Origin: Miltoncostaea oceani
GTDB taxonomy: Bacteria; Actinomycetota; Thermoleophilia; Miltoncostaeales; Miltoncostaeaceae
Direction of reading: 5' to 3'
DNA: 64,000 nucleotides
NCBI RefSeq assembly: GCF_018141545.1
Contig: NZ_CP064356.1
Span: forward strand, 930,001 to 994,000
Position 1 is the stretch's first letter; the number at the start of each line of letters is the position of its first letter. The notes below the pieces were generated by a model that did no database searches, was not told the origin of the DNA, and saw only the letters and a list, made by a program, of their open reading frames with translations. Of the stretch, positions 52,781 through 61,483 are shown in pieces. The translations under genes were made by a program, and so were the position numbers.

Positions 52781-52951
52781 CCCCGGATCCTGTGCCGCGT
52801 CCGGTCGGCGCGCATCCGTGATCCCCCGCATACCGGCGGGTGGTGCCACGGAGGGGGCCCATCGGGCGGCTTGCTACCCTCGACGGGAGCCCGCACCCTG
52901 TTCCCGCATCCCTCACACCCGGCCGGCACCCGCCGGCGTGGCGTCCGCATC

Positions 52952-54007
52952 ATGGCCGCGGCCGTCGCGGGCATCGCGGTCGCGGGCCTCGCGGCGTGGG
53001 GCCTGACGCAGGTCGACGCGGCCGCCGCCGGCGCCGCTCTCACCGGGGCGGACCCACGACTCGTGGCCGCGGCGCTCGCGCTCTACCTCGTGGGGCAGAC
53101 CGTGTCGGGGGCGATGTGGGCCGTCTGCCAGGGGGCCGGCGGCGTCCACCGGCTCCCGCTCGGGACCGCGCTCGGCATGCACTGGGTGTCCCGCGCCGCG
53201 TGCGAGCTGCTGCCGGCGAGCCTCGGCGAGGCCGTCCGGGTGGCGCTCGTGCGGCGCCACCCGGCCGGAGCCCGGGCGGGTGGCTGGCGCATCGCCGGCG
53301 GCATCGCGGGCTACAAGGCGATCGACGCCGCCGTCACCGGCGCGGCGGTCCTGGTCGTCGCCCTCGCCGTGCCGCTCCCCGGCCCGGCGGGCGGCCTGCG
53401 CTGGACGGCCGTCGGGAGCGTCGCCGTGGTCGCGCTCGCCGCGGTCGCGTGGCGCCTCGTCCCCCGCCGCCCCGCGGAGGGCCCCGGCCGTGTGCGCCGC
53501 GCCCTGGCCCGCCTCGGGGAGGGGGCCGGCGTCCTCGGCCACGGGCCCGCCGCCCGCACGGCGACGGTCCTCGGCGTGGTCGCCCTCCTCGCGCGGGTGC
53601 TCAGCCTCTGCGCGCTCCTCGCCGCCCTCGGCGCGCCGCCGCAGGCCGCCCCGGTGGCGTTCAGCGTCATCGTCCTCGCCGGCATCGTGCCGGCGGCGCC
53701 CGGCGGGGCCGGGACGCGGGAGCTGGTGCTCGTCCCCGCCCTCGTCATGGCCTACGGGATGACCTCCGCCGACGCGTTGGCGTTCAGCCTCGCGGTCCAG
53801 GCGACGGCGCTGGCCAGCTCGCTCGTCGTCGGCCTTGTGGCGCTGGCGTGGCTCGCCACCGGTCCGCTGACGGGCCGCGGCGGCGACCTCGTCGCCGTCC
53901 CCGCCGACGGCGCCGGCGCACCGCTCTCCGCGGCGCTCAGCCCGCGCGCGCCAGGGGCACCGAGGCGCGGGGGGCGTCCGCCGACCACGCCTGCAGGAAC
54001 GGGGTGA
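52952..54007 (+). CDS. Lysylphosphatidylglycerol-synthase-type membrane protein (UPF0104/AglD)
   Basis: 351 residues with seven or eight transmembrane helices. The family patterns appear: LPASLGEAVRVALVRRH, IAGYKAIDAAVTGAAV, and GIVPAAPGGAGTRELVLVPAL. Such proteins move or modify lipids in the inner membrane. The start is uncertain: TACCCT lies upstream (52876-52881) and the frame is open before the ATG. The last 71 bases overlap the convergent flavoprotein gene. Confidence 0.88.
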   Translation: MAAAVAGIAVAGLAAWGLTQVDAAAAGAALTGADPRLVAAALALYLVGQTVSGAMWAVCQGAGGVHRLPLGTALGMHWVSRAACELLPASLGEAVRVALVRRHPAGARAGGWRIAGGIAGYKAIDAAVTGAAVLVVALAVPLPGPAGGLRWTAVGSVAVVALAAVAWRLVPRRPAEGPGRVRRALARLGEGAGVLGHGPAARTATVLGVVALLARVLSLCALLAALGAPPQAAPVAFSVIVLAGIVPAAPGGAGTRELVLVPALVMAYGMTSADALAFSLAVQATALASSLVVGLVALAWLATGPLTGRGGDLVAVPADGAGAPLSAALSPRAPGAPRRGGRPPTTPAGTG

Positions 54008-55100
54008 GGAACCGGCCGGCGACCTTCGCGACCGGCCACCCCAGCGGCAGGTCGTCGCCGTCGGCCGACGCGTCCCGTCCGGCCCGCACGAACCGCTGGC
54101 GGCCGGTGTCGTAGACCCAGCCGCGCAGCGCCGGGCGGTACGCGAGCTCCTCGGCCGGGATGCCGAGGCGCCGCGAGATCGTCGCGGCGACGGCGTCGGC
54201 CTGGCGGCACGCCACCGCCCCCTGCTTGACAGGGTGGGCGGTGCCGTCGCCCACCGCCCACACGTCCGGCGCGCCGCTCACGGCGCCGTCGTCGCCGGTG
54301 GTCACGAACCCGCGGGCGTCGGCCGGCAGCCCCTCGATCGCCGGCCCGCGCAGCACCGGCATCGCGATGACGCGGTCCGCGGGGAGGAGCCCGCCACCGA
54401 CGAGCTCCAGCCGGCCCCAGCGCCACGCCTCCACCTCGCGGCCCGTCTGCACCTCGATCCCGGAGCGGCCGAGCATCCGCTCCACCGCCGCCCCGGCGTC
54501 GGGGCCGAACGCCGCGAGCGGCGTCTCCTCGGCGGTGACGATGGCGATGCGCGCCACGTTGCCCGACGCCGTCAGGTGCTCGTGCGCCATCAGGGCGAGC
54601 TCGTACGCGGCGAGGGGCCACGCGCAGCCGGAGGGGATGACGATCGCGAGGCGTGGCGACGCCCCGCGGGCGACCGACGCCGCGATGTCCTCGACGGCGG
54701 AGCGGATGGCCTCGGTGTCGGCGTGCCCGGCGAAGCGCAGCGCCCCCGGGAGCGCGGGCTCCGCCCATGCGCCGACGGCGACGATCAGGGCGTCGTAGGT
54801 CAGCAGGCGGCCGCCCGCGAGCATCACGACGTGGCGGGGCGCGTCGACCGCGGCGACGGTCCCCCGCGTCAGGGTCGCCCCGGCGCGCGCGGCGACGTCG
54901 GCCAGCGGATGGTCCTCGACGGAGCCGACGCCGAAGGCGCGGCCCGTCGCGGTCGCGGGGATGCGGAACCTGCGCCCCGGGTCGATGAGGCGGGTCCGCA
55001 CGGCGTCCCCGGCGAACGCGCGGAGCGCGAGCGCCGCCTCGACGCCGGCGATCCCCGCGCCGGCGATCAGCACGCGGGTGGGGGTGGTCGGTCCGGTCAT
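53937..55100 (-). CDS. Sulfide:quinone-reductase-like FAD/NAD(P) oxidoreductase
   Basis: 387 residues. FAD motif VLIAGAGIAGVEAALALRAF, IPSGCAWPLAAYELALMAHE (second nucleotide fold) and DVWAVGDGTAHPVKQGAVAC, a pattern close to SQR and NDH-2. The paired cysteines of true sulfide:quinone reductases are not all evident, so the electron acceptor is uncertain. GACCAT ends six bases before the ATG. It sits between lipid genes and the acetate-kinase operon. Confidence 0.87.
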   Translation of the reverse strand: MTGPTTPTRVLIAGAGIAGVEAALALRAFAGDAVRTRLIDPGRRFRIPATATGRAFGVGSVEDHPLADVAARAGATLTRGTVAAVDAPRHVVMLAGGRLLTYDALIVAVGAWAEPALPGALRFAGHADTEAIRSAVEDIAASVARGASPRLAIVIPSGCAWPLAAYELALMAHEHLTASGNVARIAIVTAEETPLAAFGPDAGAAVERMLGRSGIEVQTGREVEAWRWGRLELVGGGLLPADRVIAMPVLRGPAIEGLPADARGFVTTGDDGAVSGAPDVWAVGDGTAHPVKQGAVACRQADAVAATISRRLGIPAEELAYRPALRGWVYDTGRQRFVRAGRDASADGDDLPLGWPVAKVAGRFLTPFLQAWSADAPRASVPLARAG

Positions 55101-55370
55101 GCGGGGATGGTCGGCCAGCGCGGTCGTCGTCCCATCCGCGTCGGCGCGGCCGATGCTGCGGATTCCCCGCACCCCGTCGGCGACCCCCGCCGGTCGCGTC
55201 CCCGCCGCCGCGCAGTACGCTCGCGCCACGCAGGACATCGCTCCCGGCGAGGCCCCGCGCCCGGAGTCCACCCCCGACACGAGGGGCGCATCGTTGCTCC
55301 ACCGCCACATCCCCGGGCACGTGACGGCACCGGGTGGGACCCGCGCCGCGGCGGCCACCGCGTCCTCCGG
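55101..55370. other. Intergenic region between flavoprotein and acetate-kinase genes
   Basis: This 270-base divergent spacer has no credible gene. GCGGGGATGG near 55101 and GGATTCCCCGC near 55162 are loosely inverted, but I cannot define an operator. The promoter of the acetate-kinase operon must lie here. Confidence 0.4.
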
Positions 55371-56444
55371 GTGACCGTGACCGGCACGGACGTCCTCGTC
55401 GTCAACGCCGGCTCGACCGGCGTGAAGCTCGACGTCGTCGACGCGGGCGGGCGGAGCCGGACGCTCCGCGCGCTCGCCGACGCGCCCGGGGGACTCGCCG
55501 GGGTCGGCCACCGCGTCGTCCATGGCGGGGGCCGGTTCACCGCCCCGGTGCGGATCGACGACGACGTGCTCGCCGCCCTCGACGAGGTGGGGGCGCTCGC
55601 GCCGCTCCACAACGGCCCCGCCGTGCGCCTCGCCCGCGAGGCGCGCGCCGCCCTGCCGGACGTCCCCCACGTCGCCGTGTTCGACACCGCCTTCCACGCC
55701 ACGATGCCCGACGAGGCGACGCGCTACGCCGTCCCCGACGCGTGGGTCACCGGCGCGAGCGTCCGGCGCTACGGCTTCCACGGCCTCTCGGTGGAGTGGG
55801 CGTGCGAGCGCGCCGCCGCGGTCCTCGGCGGGCTCCCGTCCCGGACCGTCGTCTGCCACCTCGGCGGCGGCGCCTCCGTCACCGCGGTCCGCGACGGCCG
55901 CTCGGTCGACACGAGCATGGGGATGAGCCCCCTCGACGGCCTCGTCATGGCGACCCGCGCGGGCGCCATCGACCCCGACGTCCCCCTCCACATGATCCTG
56001 CGCCGCGGCGTCCCCGCCGCCGAGGTGGAGGACGTGCTGAACCACGCGAGCGGCATGACCGCCCTGGCCGGCACCGCCGACATGCGGGAGGTGGAGGCGG
56101 CCGGCGCCGCCGGCGACGCGCGGGCGCGGGGGGCGCTCGACGTGCACGACCACCGCCTCGCCGCGGTCGTCGCCGGCATGACCGCGGCCCTCGGGGGCCT
56201 CGACCTGGTCGTGTTCACCGGCGGCGCCGGCGAGGGGTCGTCGCGCACCCGGGCCGCCCTCGCCGGCCGCCTCGCCCACCTCGGCGTGGCGATCGACCCC
56301 GGGCGAAACGCCCACGGGGGCGAGGGCGAGGTGTCGGCGGCGGGGGCGGCGGTGCGGACGCTGGTGGTACACGCCCGGGAGGACGTGGTGATCGCGCGCG
56401 CGGTGCGGCGGGTCACCGGACACGACGGAGGGGAGAGGGCATGA
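55371..56444 (+). CDS. ackA: Acetate kinase, divergent short form
   Basis: Makes ATP and acetate from acetyl phosphate. 357 residues versus about 400 usual. The signature block [37 protein letters not shown] and [13 protein letters not shown] are present. The phosphate-binding start is altered to NAGSTGVKL (commonly NAGSSSLKF), and [10 protein letters not shown] replaces LAPLHNP. A second GTG at 55377 is an alternative start. ATGA overlap with the phosphoketolase gene shows the two work together: xylulose-5-P or fructose-6-P to acetyl-P to acetate plus ATP. Confidence 0.92.
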   Translation: MTVTGTDVLVVNAGSTGVKLDVVDAGGRSRTLRALADAPGGLAGVGHRVVHGGGRFTAPVRIDDDVLAALDEVGALAPLHNGPAVRLAREARAALPDVPHVAVFDTAFHATMPDEATRYAVPDAWVTGASVRRYGFHGLSVEWACERAAAVLGGLPSRTVVCHLGGGASVTAVRDGRSVDTSMGMSPLDGLVMATRAGAIDPDVPLHMILRRGVPAAEVEDVLNHASGMTALAGTADMREVEAAGAAGDARARGALDVHDHRLAAVVAGMTAALGGLDLVVFTGGAGEGSSRTRAALAGRLAHLGVAIDPGRNAHGGEGEVSAAGAAVRTLVVHAREDVVIARAVRRVTGHDGGERA

Positions 56445-58807
56445 CGCACGACGAGCTCCGGAGGATCGACGCCTGGTGGAGGGCGGCCAACTACCTGTCG
56501 GTCGGGCAGATCTACCTGCTCGACAACCCCCTGCTGCGCGAGCCGCTCGACATCACCCACGTCAAGCCGCGCCTGCTCGGCCACTGGGGGACCTCCTCCG
56601 GCCTGAACCTCGTGTACGCCCACGTGAACCGGGCCATCACCGCCCGCGACCTCGAGGCGATGTACGTCATCGGCCCGGGGCACGGGGGGCCCGCGATCGT
56701 CGCGAACGCGTGGCTCGAGGGGACCTACAGCGAGGTGTACCCCGAGATCGGGCGCGACGAGGACGGCATGCGCCGGCTGTTCCGCCAGTTCTCGTTCCCC
56801 GGGGGGATCCCCAGCCACGTCGCCCCCGAGACGCCCGGCTCGATCCACGAGGGCGGCGAGCTCGGGTACGCCCTCGCCCACGCCTACGGGGCCGCCTTCG
56901 ACAACCCCGACCTGGTCGTCGCGTGCGTCGTCGGTGACGGCGAGGCCGAGACCGGCCCGCTCGCCGCGAGCTGGCACTCGAACGCGTTCCTCGACCCCGT
57001 CCACGACGGCGCCGTGCTGCCGATCCTGCACCTCAACGGCTACAAGATCGCCAACCCCACGGTGCTCGCCCGGATCGCCCCGGAGCAGCTCACCCGTCTG
57101 ATGGAGGGGTACGGCCACGCGCCGATCCTCGTGGAGGGGGACGACCCCGGCACCGTCCACCGGCTGATGGCGGACGCGATGGACCGGGCCCTCGACGAGA
57201 TCGCCCGCATCCGCGTCGCGGCGCGCTCCGGCGGGGTCCGCTCCCGTCCGGCGTGGCCGATGATCGTGCTGCGGACGCCGAAGGGCTGGACCGGCCCGTC
57301 CGTCGTCGACGGCGTGCAGGTGGAGGGCACCTTCCGGTCCCACCAGGTCCCCCTCAGCGGGCTCGCGGACCGGCCGGACCACCTGCGCATGCTCGAGTCG
57401 TGGATGCGCTCCTACCGGCCGGAGGAGCTGTTCGACGCCGACGGCGCCCCCGTCGCGGAGCTGGCGGCGCTGCCCCCGCGCGGCGACCGCCGCATGAGCG
57501 CGAGCCCCCACGCCAACGGCGGCGCCCTGCTGCGGCCGCTGTCGCTGCCCGACTTCCACGACCACGCCGTCGACGTGCCGGCCCCCGGCGCGACGACGGC
57601 GGAGGCGACACGGGTGCTCGGCGGCTACGTCCGCGAGGTGATGGCCGCGAGCGCCGGCGACCGCAACTTCCGCCTCTTCGGCCCCGACGAGACCGCGTCG
57701 AACCGCCTCGGGGACGTCTTCGACGCGACGGACCGCGCGTGGGAGATCGCGACCGTGCCGGGCGACGACCACCTGGCGACCGACGGCCGCGTCATGGAGG
57801 TGCTCAGCGAGCACATGTGCCAGGGCTGGCTGGAGGGCTACCTGCTCACCGGCCGGCACGGCCTGTTCAGCTGCTACGAGGCCTTCATCCACATCGTCGA
57901 CTCGATGTTCAACCAGCACGCCAAGTGGCTGAAGGTCACGCGCGGCCTGCCGTGGCGCCGCCCCGTCGCGTCGCTCAACTACCTGCTGACCTCCCACGTC
58001 TGGCGCCAGGACCACAACGGCTTCTCGCACCAGGACCCGGGCTTCATCGACCACGTCGTCAACAAGAAGGCCGAGATCGTGCGGGTGTACCTGCCGCCCG
58101 ACGCGAACACCCTGCTGTCGGTGGCCGACCACTGCCTGCGCTCCCGCGACTACGTCAACGTGATCGTCGCCGGCAAGCAGGCGGCGCCGCAGTGGCTGAC
58201 GATGGACGAGGCGGTGCTGCACTGCACCCGCGGCATCGGCGTCTGGGAGTGGGCGAGCACCGACGAGGGCCACGACCCCGACGTGGTGCTCGCGTGCGCC
58301 GGCGACGTGCCGACGCTGGAGGCGGTCGCCGCCGCCGGCCTGCTGCGTACGCACCTCCCCGGCCTGCGCGTGCGGCTCGTGAACGTCGTCGACCTGATGC
58401 GCCTGCAGCCCGAGGCGGAGCACCCCCACGGCCTGCCCGACGCGGAGTTCGACGCCCTCTTCACCGTCGACCGGCCCGTGGTGTTCGCGTACCACGGCTA
58501 TCCGTGGCTCATCCACCGCCTGATCTACCGGCGGACCAACCACGCGAACGTCCACGTGCGCGGCTACCGCGAGGAGGGGACGACCACCACCCCCTTCGAC
58601 ATGCTCATGCTCAACGACCTCGACCGGTACCACCTGGTGATCGACGTCATCGACCGCGTGCCCGGCCTCGGGCAGCGCGCGGCGGGCCTGCGGCAGCGGA
58701 TGGTCGACGAGCGCCTGCGCCTGCGTGCCCACACGCGGGCCACGGGGGAGGACCACCCCGACGTGAGGGGCTGGCCGCCGCCGGCCGCGGGTCGCGAGGG
58801 GGGGTGA
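56441..58807 (+). CDS. xfp: Xylulose-5-phosphate/fructose-6-phosphate phosphoketolase
   Basis: Thiamine-diphosphate enzyme that cleaves xylulose-5-P or fructose-6-P with phosphate to acetyl phosphate. 788 residues, full length. [35 protein letters not shown], the ThDP motif starting [24 protein letters not shown], and the [11 protein letters not shown] block in the second half are all present. With acetate kinase and a PfkB kinase nearby it gives an oxygen-independent bypass of glycolysis that conserves ATP. Confidence 0.97.
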   Translation: MTHDELRRIDAWWRAANYLSVGQIYLLDNPLLREPLDITHVKPRLLGHWGTSSGLNLVYAHVNRAITARDLEAMYVIGPGHGGPAIVANAWLEGTYSEVYPEIGRDEDGMRRLFRQFSFPGGIPSHVAPETPGSIHEGGELGYALAHAYGAAFDNPDLVVACVVGDGEAETGPLAASWHSNAFLDPVHDGAVLPILHLNGYKIANPTVLARIAPEQLTRLMEGYGHAPILVEGDDPGTVHRLMADAMDRALDEIARIRVAARSGGVRSRPAWPMIVLRTPKGWTGPSVVDGVQVEGTFRSHQVPLSGLADRPDHLRMLESWMRSYRPEELFDADGAPVAELAALPPRGDRRMSASPHANGGALLRPLSLPDFHDHAVDVPAPGATTAEATRVLGGYVREVMAASAGDRNFRLFGPDETASNRLGDVFDATDRAWEIATVPGDDHLATDGRVMEVLSEHMCQGWLEGYLLTGRHGLFSCYEAFIHIVDSMFNQHAKWLKVTRGLPWRRPVASLNYLLTSHVWRQDHNGFSHQDPGFIDHVVNKKAEIVRVYLPPDANTLLSVADHCLRSRDYVNVIVAGKQAAPQWLTMDEAVLHCTRGIGVWEWASTDEGHDPDVVLACAGDVPTLEAVAAAGLLRTHLPGLRVRLVNVVDLMRLQPEAEHPHGLPDAEFDALFTVDRPVVFAYHGYPWLIHRLIYRRTNHANVHVRGYREEGTTTTPFDMLMLNDLDRYHLVIDVIDRVPGLGQRAAGLRQRMVDERLRLRAHTRATGEDHPDVRGWPPPAAGREGG

Positions 58808-58826
58808 GGCGGGCTAGAGTCGCACC

Positions 58827-60848
58827 GTGGCCGACGGACACCACGGGGCCGCCGCGACCCCGAGCCCCGCTGATCGGCACATCGACGCCGAGCTCCTGCG
58901 CGTGGTCGCCGAGGTCGCCCACCTCGACGCGGTCGTCCTCCTGGTCACCGACGCCGCGGGATCGGCGGTGCGCGGGTCGTGGCCGGCGGACCGCGCCGGG
59001 CGGGAGGCGGACCTGCCGGGACCCGACGAGCTCGCGGCGCTCCTCGCGGAGGTCGGCGGTGCCGGGGGACCGCTGGTCGGTGCCCGCGCGGCGGTCGACG
59101 ACGGCGTGGAGGTCGGCCTGCACGGCACGTCCCGGCCGGGGGCGGCGCCCCCCGACGAGGCGACGGCCCGGGCGATGGAGGCGTTCGCGGGCCTGCTGGC
59201 GTCGCGGATCGGGCTCGACGCCGCACGCCGCCGCGCCGAGGACGCCCGCGCGCGGATGGCGAGCCTCGTCGACGCCGGCCTGTCGCTGGGCCGCGAGCTG
59301 GCGCTCGACGACCTGCTCACCCGGATCGTCCAGTCGGCCCGCGTCGTGCTCGGGGCGCGCTACGCCGCCCTCGGGGTGCTCGACGCCTCCGGCACCGAGC
59401 TCGCCCGCTTCGTGACGGCGGGGTTGACGGAGGAGGAGCGCGAGGCGATCGGCCCCCTGCCGCGCGGCCGGGGCCTGCTCGGCGTCCTCATCCGGGACGC
59501 CCGCCCCCTGCGGCTCGAGCGCATCGCGGACGACCCGCGGTCCTCCGGCTTCCCGTCCAACCACCCGCCGATGCAGTCGTTCCTCGGGGTGCCCGTCGCC
59601 CTGCGCGGCCAGGCGTTCGGCAACCTCTACCTCACCGACAAGGCCGGCGGCCCCTTCACGGAGGAGGACGAGCAGATCGCGATGACCCTCGCCGCCCAGG
59701 CCGCCGTCGCCGTCGACAACGTCCGGCGCTACGAGAGCGAGCGCCGCCGCGCCGACGAGATCGAGAGCGTCACCGAGGTCGCCCGGGCCATCCTCACGAC
59801 GCTCGACGTGGATGCCCTGCTGCCACTCGTCGCGCGCCGCGCCCGCCGCCTCACCGGCGCCGACACGATCGGCGTCGCGGTGCGCGACGGCGACGAGCTC
59901 GTGTTCCGGTACGCCCACGGCATCGACGCCCTCGGCCTCGAGGGCAGCCGCGGGCCGCTCGCGGTCGAGGACCTCGCGGCGGCGCTGCGCGCGACCCTCG
60001 GGGCCCCCGTCGTCGCCGCGTCGGAGCTCGAGGTGGACGGGAGGACGGCGGGGGCGCTCGTCGCCGTCAGCTGGCAGCCCTTCGACGCGGGCGCGCGGCG
60101 GCTGCTCGACGCGTTCTCCAGCCAGGTGGCCGTCGCCCTCGCCAACGCCCGGCGCGTCGCCAGCGAACGCGACCAGCTCCGCGAGACGGCGCGGCGCGAG
60201 ACGGAGGCGACCGCCGCCCGGGCGTCGGCGGAGGGCCTGCGCCGCGCGGTCAGCGCGCAGGAGGCCGAGCGGGCCCGGATCGCCCGGGAGCTCCACGACG
60301 AGTCGGGCCAGGTGCTGACCGCCTTGGCCGTCCACCTCAAGGCGCTCGAGGACGACGTCGGCCCGGAGGCGCGGGAGCGCATCGTCGAGATGCGGCGGCA
60401 GCTGACGGGGGCGTCGGCGAGCCTGCGCGAGCTCGCCACCCGGCTGCGTCCCGCCGCGGTCGAGGAGCACGGCCTGGAGGACGCGATCGCCGAGCAGGCG
60501 GCCCGGCTGCGGCGCACCGGGGTGCAGGTGGACGTCGACACGCGGGGGCTCGGCGACCACCTCTCGGGCGAGATCCAGACCGTCCTCTTCCGCGTCGTCC
60601 AGGAGTCGCTGACGAACATCGCGCGCCACAGCGGCGCCGCCCGGGCCAGCGTCGTCATCACCGCCTCGGGCGGGCGCCTGCGCCTCGTCGTCGAGGACGA
60701 CGGCTGCGGATTCGACACGCAGGAGCCGACGAGCCGCCTCGGGCTCGCCGGCATCCGCGAGCGCATCGAGCTGCTGGGTGGCGGCCTGCGCATCGAGTCG
60801 TCCCCCGGGGCGGGCACCGCCGTCGTCGTCGACCTGGAGACACCGTGA
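58827..60848 (+). CDS. DosS/DevS-like GAF-domain sensor histidine kinase
   Basis: 673 residues, soluble. An N-terminal region (1-135) precedes GAF 1 (about 146-300) and GAF 2 (about 318-445), then HisKA_3 with His490 (ARELHDESGQ) and an HATPase with EDDGCGF and GLAGIRER. In GAF 1 the segment GFPSNHPPMQSFLGVPV places His246 exactly where DosS has its proximal haem ligand His149, but this motif also occurs in GAF kinases without haem. TAGAGT (58815-58820) ends six bases before the GTG. Stop overlaps the response regulator as GTGA. Confidence 0.92.
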   Translation: MADGHHGAAATPSPADRHIDAELLRVVAEVAHLDAVVLLVTDAAGSAVRGSWPADRAGREADLPGPDELAALLAEVGGAGGPLVGARAAVDDGVEVGLHGTSRPGAAPPDEATARAMEAFAGLLASRIGLDAARRRAEDARARMASLVDAGLSLGRELALDDLLTRIVQSARVVLGARYAALGVLDASGTELARFVTAGLTEEEREAIGPLPRGRGLLGVLIRDARPLRLERIADDPRSSGFPSNHPPMQSFLGVPVALRGQAFGNLYLTDKAGGPFTEEDEQIAMTLAAQAAVAVDNVRRYESERRRADEIESVTEVARAILTTLDVDALLPLVARRARRLTGADTIGVAVRDGDELVFRYAHGIDALGLEGSRGPLAVEDLAAALRATLGAPVVAASELEVDGRTAGALVAVSWQPFDAGARRLLDAFSSQVAVALANARRVASERDQLRETARRETEATAARASAEGLRRAVSAQEAERARIARELHDESGQVLTALAVHLKALEDDVGPEARERIVEMRRQLTGASASLRELATRLRPAAVEEHGLEDAIAEQAARLRRTGVQVDVDTRGLGDHLSGEIQTVLFRVVQESLTNIARHSGAARASVVITASGGRLRLVVEDDGCGFDTQEPTSRLGLAGIRERIELLGGGLRIESSPGAGTAVVVDLETP

Positions 60849-61483
60849 GCGATCCCATCCGCATCCTGCTGGTGGACGACCACGCCGTCCTGCGCTCGGG
60901 CCTGCGCCTGCTGCTCGAGCGCGAGGAGGGCCTGGAGCCCGTCGGCGAGGCGGGGACGGCGGAGGAGGCGCTGCGCGCCCTGCCCCGGCTCACGCCCGAC
61001 GTCGTCGTCATCGACATCGAGATGCCCGGCATGGGCGGCATCGAGGGCGCCGCGATGATCCGGCAGCGCGCCCCCGACGCCCGGATCCTCTTCCTCTCCA
61101 TGCACGACCAGGCCCGCGACGTGCGGCGCGCGTTCGACGCGGGCGCCGACGGCTACCTCCTGAAGTCGGCGGCCGACGAGGACCTCGTGCGGGCGGTGCG
61201 CGCCGTCGCCGCGGGCGATCGCTACGTGCACCCCGCCCTCGGCGCGGTGCTCGCGGCGCCCGCGCCCCACGGCCCCCTCGACGAGCTCACGATCCGCGAG
61301 CGCGAGGTGCTGCGCCTGCTCGCGCTCGGCCACACGAACCAGGAGATCGCCGAGAAGCTGATCGTGAGCGTGCGCACCGTCGAGAGCCACCGCGCCCACG
61401 TGATGACGAAGCTCCGGGTCACGACCCGCGCGGGCCTCGTCCACGTCGCCCTGGAGGCGGGCCTGCTGTCCGAGGAGGACTGA
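60845..61483 (+). CDS. NarL/DosR-family response regulator
   Basis: 212 residues. Receiver domain 1-125 with Asp11, Asp12, phospho-acceptor Asp57 (VVIDIEMPG) and Lys in YLLKSA. LuxR-type helix-turn-helix at 145-205 (LTIREREVLRLLALGHTNQE, then VRTVESHRAHVMTKL). Partner of the preceding kinase. The stop overlaps the apparent CTG start of the ATPase gene. Confidence 0.95.
   Translation: MSDPIRILLVDDHAVLRSGLRLLLEREEGLEPVGEAGTAEEALRALPRLTPDVVVIDIEMPGMGGIEGAAMIRQRAPDARILFLSMHDQARDVRRAFDAGADGYLLKSAADEDLVRAVRAVAAGDRYVHPALGAVLAAPAPHGPLDELTIREREVLRLLALGHTNQEIAEKLIVSVRTVESHRAHVMTKLRVTTRAGLVHVALEAGLLSEED

Noticed and set aside
50845-55170. Recurring GGGGAT sequences as a DosR-type operator
   Set aside because: At several sites it is simply G-rich sequence running into the ATG of a gene, or its complement. 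No consistent palindrome or spacing was found by eye.
55769-58756. A 995-codon open frame opposite the phosphoketolase gene
   Set aside because: Long antisense frames arise freely at this GC content. The plus-strand enzyme is unmistakable.
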